Part shown: positions 34,210-37,125 of the stretch, piece after piece | How positions within the stretch are numbered: the stretch's first letter is position 1 | Layout: the number at the start of each line of letters is the position of its first letter | The notes under the pieces: model-generated | What the model was told of the DNA's origin: nothing | Databases searched by the model: none | The model's input: only the letters and a program-made list of their open reading frames with translations | Position numbers and translations under genes: made by a program | Assembly (NCBI GenBank): GCA_028868995.1 | Contig: JAGWTH010000038.1 | Span: forward strand, 1 to 37,125 | Length of the DNA: 37,125 nucleotides | DNA from: Burkholderiales bacterium | GTDB lineage: Bacteria; Pseudomonadota; Gammaproteobacteria; Burkholderiales; Burkholderiaceae_C | Direction: 5' to 3'

Positions 34210-35598
34210 TCAGATGATCCGCGAGAAGCGGGCGCGGTTGCGGTCCGCCTGCAGGTAGCGGTCGAACTGCATGGCCACCGCGCGCACGAAGAACCAGCCC
34301 TGGGCCGTGACCTGGATGCCGGTGTCGTCGACGATGACCATGCCCTGCTGCTGCAGCTCGCGCATCTTGTCCATCTCGGCGGCGAAGTAGCTCCTGAAGT
34401 CCAGCAGCCAGGCCAGCTCGATCGACTCGAACACCACCTGGCCCTGGCACATGAGGGCCATGATCACCGCCCGGCGCGCGAGGTCGTCGCGCGACAGCGC
34501 CAGCCCGCGCACCACGGGCAGCTTGCCCTGGTCCAGCAGGTCGCAGTATTCGTCCATGGTCTTGGCGTTCTGGCTGTAGGTGGCGCCCACCTTGCCGATC
34601 GCCGAGACGCCCAGGCCGATCAGGTCGCAGTCGGCCTGGGTGCTGTAGCCCTGGAAGTTGCGGTGCAGCCGGCCCTGGCGCTTGGCCACCGCCAGCGCGT
34701 CGCCGGGCAGCGCGAAATGGTCCATGCCGATGTAGACGTAGCCGGCGCTCAGGAAGGAGGCCAGTGCCTGCGACAGCATGGTGATCTTGGCGCCGGCGCC
34801 GGGCAGCTCGGTGGACTGGATGCGCCGCTGGGGCTTGAAGCGCTCGGGCAGGTGCGCATAGGCGTACAGGGCAATGCGGTCCGGCTTGAGGCCGGCCACC
34901 TGCTGCAGCGTGCGGGCGAAGGAGTCCGGCGTCTGGCGCGGCAGGCCGTAGATCAGGTCGACGTTGATGGAGTCGAAGCCGATCTTGCGGGCGTCGGCCA
35001 TCAGCGCGGCCACCTGCTCGTAGGGCTGCACGCGGTGCACGGCCTTCTGCACCTCGGGGTCGAAGTCCTGCACGCCGAAGCTGATGCGGTTGAAGCCCAG
35101 GTCGGCCAGGACCTGCAGGCGTTCGGCCGTCACGGTGCGCGGGTCGATCTCGATCGAGCACTCGGCGCCCGGCACGACGGCGAAATTGCGCCGCAGCATC
35201 GCCATCAGCTCGCGCATCTCGTCGTCCGACAGGAAGGTGGGCGAGCCGCCGCCCAGGTGCAGCTGGCTCACCGGCTGGTGGGTGCCCAGCACCTCGGTGT
35301 GCAGCTCCACCTCGCGCTCCAGGTAGCGCAGGTAGCCCGCCGCCCGCTCGTGGTGCTTGGTGATGATCTTGTTGCAGGCGCAGTAGTAGCACAGCGACTC
35401 GCAGAACGGGATGTGCACGTACAGCGACAGCGGCATGGCCATCGCCGCCGGGCCTTCGCGGCGCTGGCCCAGGGCCTGCGCGTAGTCGCCCGGCCCGAAG
35501 GCCTCGACGAAGCGGTCCGCCGTGGGATAGGAGGTGTAGCGAGGCCCGGGGACGTCGTACTGCCGCAGGAGTTCGGGGGAGATCGGGAGGGCGCTCAT
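34210..35598 (-). CDS. hemN: Oxygen-independent coproporphyrinogen III oxidase (462 aa)
   Basis: This radical-SAM enzyme makes protoporphyrinogen IX without oxygen for haem synthesis. The cluster motif is Cys66-x3-Cys70-x2-Cys73 in VHIPFCESLCYYCACNK, with the extra Cys75 that marks true HemN rather than HemW. GGGSPTFLS near 117 is the SAM-binding glycine motif. The HemN C-terminal domain is complete and length matches E. coli HemN (457). The FNR box in the gap to fnr is well placed to activate it at low oxygen. Confidence 0.96.
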   Translation of the reverse strand: MSALPISPELLRQYDVPGPRYTSYPTADRFVEAFGPGDYAQALGQRREGPAAMAMPLSLYVHIPFCESLCYYCACNKIITKHHERAAGYLRYLEREVELHTEVLGTHQPVSQLHLGGGSPTFLSDDEMRELMAMLRRNFAVVPGAECSIEIDPRTVTAERLQVLADLGFNRISFGVQDFDPEVQKAVHRVQPYEQVAALMADARKIGFDSINVDLIYGLPRQTPDSFARTLQQVAGLKPDRIALYAYAHLPERFKPQRRIQSTELPGAGAKITMLSQALASFLSAGYVYIGMDHFALPGDALAVAKRQGRLHRNFQGYSTQADCDLIGLGVSAIGKVGATYSQNAKTMDEYCDLLDQGKLPVVRGLALSRDDLARRAVIMALMCQGQVVFESIELAWLLDFRSYFAAEMDKMRELQQQGMVIVDDTGIQVTAQGWFFVRAVAMQFDRYLQADRNRARFSRII

Positions 35599-35647
35599 GG
35601 GAGGTTCCAGCTAGCCGCCATGGTGCGCGAGTCGCCCTGGGTGGCAG

Positions 35648-35661
35648 TTGACCTGAGTCAA
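35648..35661. promoter_or_regulatory. FNR box between divergent hemN and fnr
   Basis: TTGACCTGAGTCAA has perfect TTGAC/GTCAA arms around CTGA. Hexamers resembling -10 elements lie about 32 bp away toward hemN (CACCAT on the minus strand) and 31 bp away toward fnr (GACAAT, 35683-35688). The site could thus control hemN and autoregulate fnr. Its arms equal those of the oxalate operators, so cross-binding between the two regulators is possible. Confidence 0.78.
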
Positions 35662-35719
35662 TCCCTGCCGTTCGTCGGCCGGGACAATTTGACCGAGATC
35701 AGCGCCAGAGACCCCCTCC

Positions 35720-36493
35720 GTGACCCACTCCATCGCCGCCAACGCCGCCAACGATTCCGGGCGCCAGCCCCTCACCCCGGCGAGCATGAAAGTCGCCTGC
35801 TCCAACTGCAACCTGCGCGAGCTGTGCATGCCCGTGGGCCTGAACGAGGAGGAGATGAAGCGCATCGACAGCCTGATCGCCACCCGGCGCAAGGTCAAGC
35901 GCAAGACCGCCCTGTTCCGCACCGGCGAGAAGTTCCACGCCCTCTACGCGATCCGCACCGGGGTCTTCAAGACCTGCGTGACGGCGGAGGACGGGCGCGA
36001 CCAGGTCACCGGCTTCCAGATGGCCGGCGAGATCGTCGGCCTGGACGGCATCGTCCACGACCAGCACACCTGCGACGCCGTGGCGCTGGAGGATGCCGAG
36101 GTCTGCGTGCTGCCCTTCGACCGCATCGGCGAGCTCTCGCGCGAGGTGGGCGCCCTGCAGCACCACCTGCACCGCGTCATGAGCCGCGAGATCGTGCGCG
36201 AGCACGGCGTCATGCTGCTGCTGGGCACCATGCGGGCCGAGGAGCGGCTGGCCGCCTTCCTGCTGAACCTGGTGCAGCGCCTGCAGGCGCGCGGCTTCTC
36301 CCGCTCCGAACTGGTGCTGCGCATGACCCGCCAGGAGATCGGCAGCTACCTGGGACTGAAGCTGGAGACCGTCAGCCGCACCTTCTCGCGCTTCGCCGAG
36401 GAGGGAATGATCGAGGTGCACCAGCGCCAGGTGCGCATCCTGGACGTCGAGCGCCTGCGCGGCCTGCTGGCGCAGCCGGGCAGCGGCTTCTAA
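35720..36493 (+). CDS. fnr: FNR-type oxygen-responsive regulator (257 aa)
   Basis: Cys27, Cys30 and Cys36 (VACSNCNLRELCMP), with Cys118 (QHTCDAVAL), form the ligand set of the oxygen-labile [4Fe-4S] cluster. The C-terminal helix-turn-helix has ETVSRTFSRF, with the Glu-x-x-Ser-Arg pattern reading TTGAT-type half sites. The start is GTG 35720; an internal ATG near 35786 would place the cysteines almost at the N-terminus and is less likely. It switches genes to low-oxygen metabolism. It is divergent from hemN and shares an FNR box with it. Confidence 0.95.
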   Translation: MTHSIAANAANDSGRQPLTPASMKVACSNCNLRELCMPVGLNEEEMKRIDSLIATRRKVKRKTALFRTGEKFHALYAIRTGVFKTCVTAEDGRDQVTGFQMAGEIVGLDGIVHDQHTCDAVALEDAEVCVLPFDRIGELSREVGALQHHLHRVMSREIVREHGVMLLLGTMRAEERLAAFLLNLVQRLQARGFSRSELVLRMTRQEIGSYLGLKLETVSRTFSRFAEEGMIEVHQRQVRILDVERLRGLLAQPGSGF

Positions 36494-36506
36494 CGGCCCG
36501 CGCGGC

Positions 36507-36528
36507 AGACCCCGTTCGAGGGGTCTTC
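36507..36528 (+). terminator. Probable terminator of fnr
   Basis: AGACCCC (36507-36513) and GGGGTCT (36520-36526) form a 7-bp stem with a 6-nt loop, followed by only TC rather than a long T-run. It lies 13 bp past the fnr stop. Confidence 0.5.
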
Positions 36529-36531
36529 CGG

Positions 36532-36561
36532 CCAATATTCCAATACTTACTAGAATGTTGG
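36532..36561 (+). promoter_or_regulatory. Inverted repeat operator overlapping the arsR-rhodanese promoter
   Basis: CCAATATTC (36532-36540) and GAATGTTGG (36553-36561) are inverted copies matching at eight of nine bases, with a 12-bp spacer. The right arm overlaps the -10-like TAGAAT (36551-36556) and ends one base before the ATG. Binding there would block transcription, as in ArsR autorepression. Confidence 0.65.
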
Positions 36562-36562
36562 C

Positions 36563-37125
36563 ATGAGAGAAGTCAAGGACAGCCTGTACGGCCAGGTCGC
36601 CCGCATCGGCAAGGCCCTCGCCAGCCCCAAGCGGCTGGAACTGCTGGAGCTGCTGTGCCAGGGCGAGAAGGCCGTGGAAACGCTGGCGCAGCAGGCCCAG
36701 GTCAGCGTCAAGCTGGCCAGCGCCCACCTGCGCGAGCTGCGCCACGCGCGCCTGGTGGACACGCGCAAGGACGGCAAGTACGTCCTGTACCGCCTGGCCA
36801 GCCCCGAAGTGGCCGACCTGTGGGTGCACCTGCGCGAGCAGGCCGAGGAGCGGCTGGTGGAACTGCGCCTGGCCATGGCCTCGGCGGTGCGGCACCCGGC
36901 GGACCTGCAGGGCGTGGACCGCAAATCCATCCTGGCCCGGGCGCGCGCGGGCGAGGTGCAGGTGCTGGACGTGCGCCCGGCCGAGGAGTTCGCCGCCGGC
37001 CACCTGCCGCATGCCCGCTCGATGCCGATCCAGGAGCTGAAGAAGCGGCTGGCGGAGATTCCGAAGGACGTGCCCGTGGTCGCCTACTGCCGCGGCCCGT
37101 TCTGCTTCATGGCCAAGGACGCCGT
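36563..37125 (+). CDS. ArsR-family regulator fused to a rhodanese domain (partial, 187 aa visible)
   Basis: The gene runs off the right edge of the window. Residues 1-100 are an ArsR winged helix (IGKALASPKRLELLELLCQG; AQVSVKLASAHLRELRHARL; DGKYVLYRL). From about residue 130 a rhodanese domain begins (VQVLDVRPAEEFAAGHLPHA), with its active-site loop AYCRGPFCFMA near the edge; Cys in YCRGPFC is the catalytic candidate. Such fusions probably sense or handle sulfane sulfur or thiol stress. There is no ribosome binding site, and the -10-like hexamer ends 6 nt before ATG 36563, so the message may be leaderless. Confidence 0.88.
   Translation, partial: MREVKDSLYGQVARIGKALASPKRLELLELLCQGEKAVETLAQQAQVSVKLASAHLRELRHARLVDTRKDGKYVLYRLASPEVADLWVHLREQAEERLVELRLAMASAVRHPADLQGVDRKSILARARAGEVQVLDVRPAEEFAAGHLPHARSMPIQELKKRLAEIPKDVPVVAYCRGPFCFMAKDA

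Overview
The window looks like chromosomal DNA from a GC-rich betaproteobacterium of the order Burkholderiales, most likely Comamonadaceae (Ramlibacter/Variovorax-like). This is inferred from base composition, codon use, Bug-type (TctC) solute receptors, the CGTCATTCCCGC-type intergenic repeat, and the hemN-fnr neighbourhood. No taxonomic search was run. No rRNA, tRNA, transposase, phage gene or CRISPR array was seen.

Positions 1-7000: a 43-codon minus-strand gene of unknown function sits at the left edge. It is followed by a tripartite tricarboxylate transporter operon (tctC-tctB-tctA) that ends in a cytidylate-kinase-like/BON fusion, then an OxlT-type oxalate/formate antiporter, then a minus-strand Crp/Fnr-type regulator.

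Positions 7100-17000: one plus-strand catabolic operon encodes oxalyl-CoA decarboxylase, formyl-CoA transferase, an ADP-forming acyl-CoA synthetase, and a two-subunit NAD-dependent formate dehydrogenase (NuoE-NuoF fusion plus a molybdenum/tungsten catalytic subunit). Together they can take up oxalate, decarboxylate it as the CoA ester, and oxidise the formate to CO2 with NADH formation. The three plus-strand transcription units (transporter operon, antiporter, oxc operon) each begin with a near-identical 14-bp palindrome, TTGACyGCrGTCAA. In each a -10-like hexamer is centred exactly 33 bp downstream. This points to one oxalate regulon controlled by the resident Crp/Fnr protein.

Positions 17200-21500: a set of small or poorly known genes. 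These are a DUF2905 protein, an SDR carrying both signature motifs of halohydrin dehalogenases, a lipoprotein, small membrane proteins, tandemly duplicated small exported proteins, an ABM-domain protein and a HEPN-like protein.

Positions 21500-30840: a second catabolic region. A minus-strand unit holds a serine-glyoxylate-type aminotransferase, an orphan Bug receptor and an enoyl-CoA-hydratase-fold protein. A FadR/GntR regulator is divergent from it. Downstream of the regulator lie a YdiJ-like FAD/Fe-S D-2-hydroxyacid dehydrogenase, a GNAT acetyltransferase, otnK and otnC. This suggests use of a C4 sugar acid (threonate or erythronate). Oxalate and L-threonate are the two products of oxidative ascorbate cleavage, so the two catabolic regions may be ecologically linked.

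Positions 30860-37125: a low-oxygen section. It contains an MBL/beta-CASP nuclease behind an FNR-like box, an SRPBCC protein, cytochrome b561, a TauE/SafE-like membrane protein, hemN and fnr (sharing an intergenic FNR box), and an ArsR-rhodanese gene cut by the right edge.
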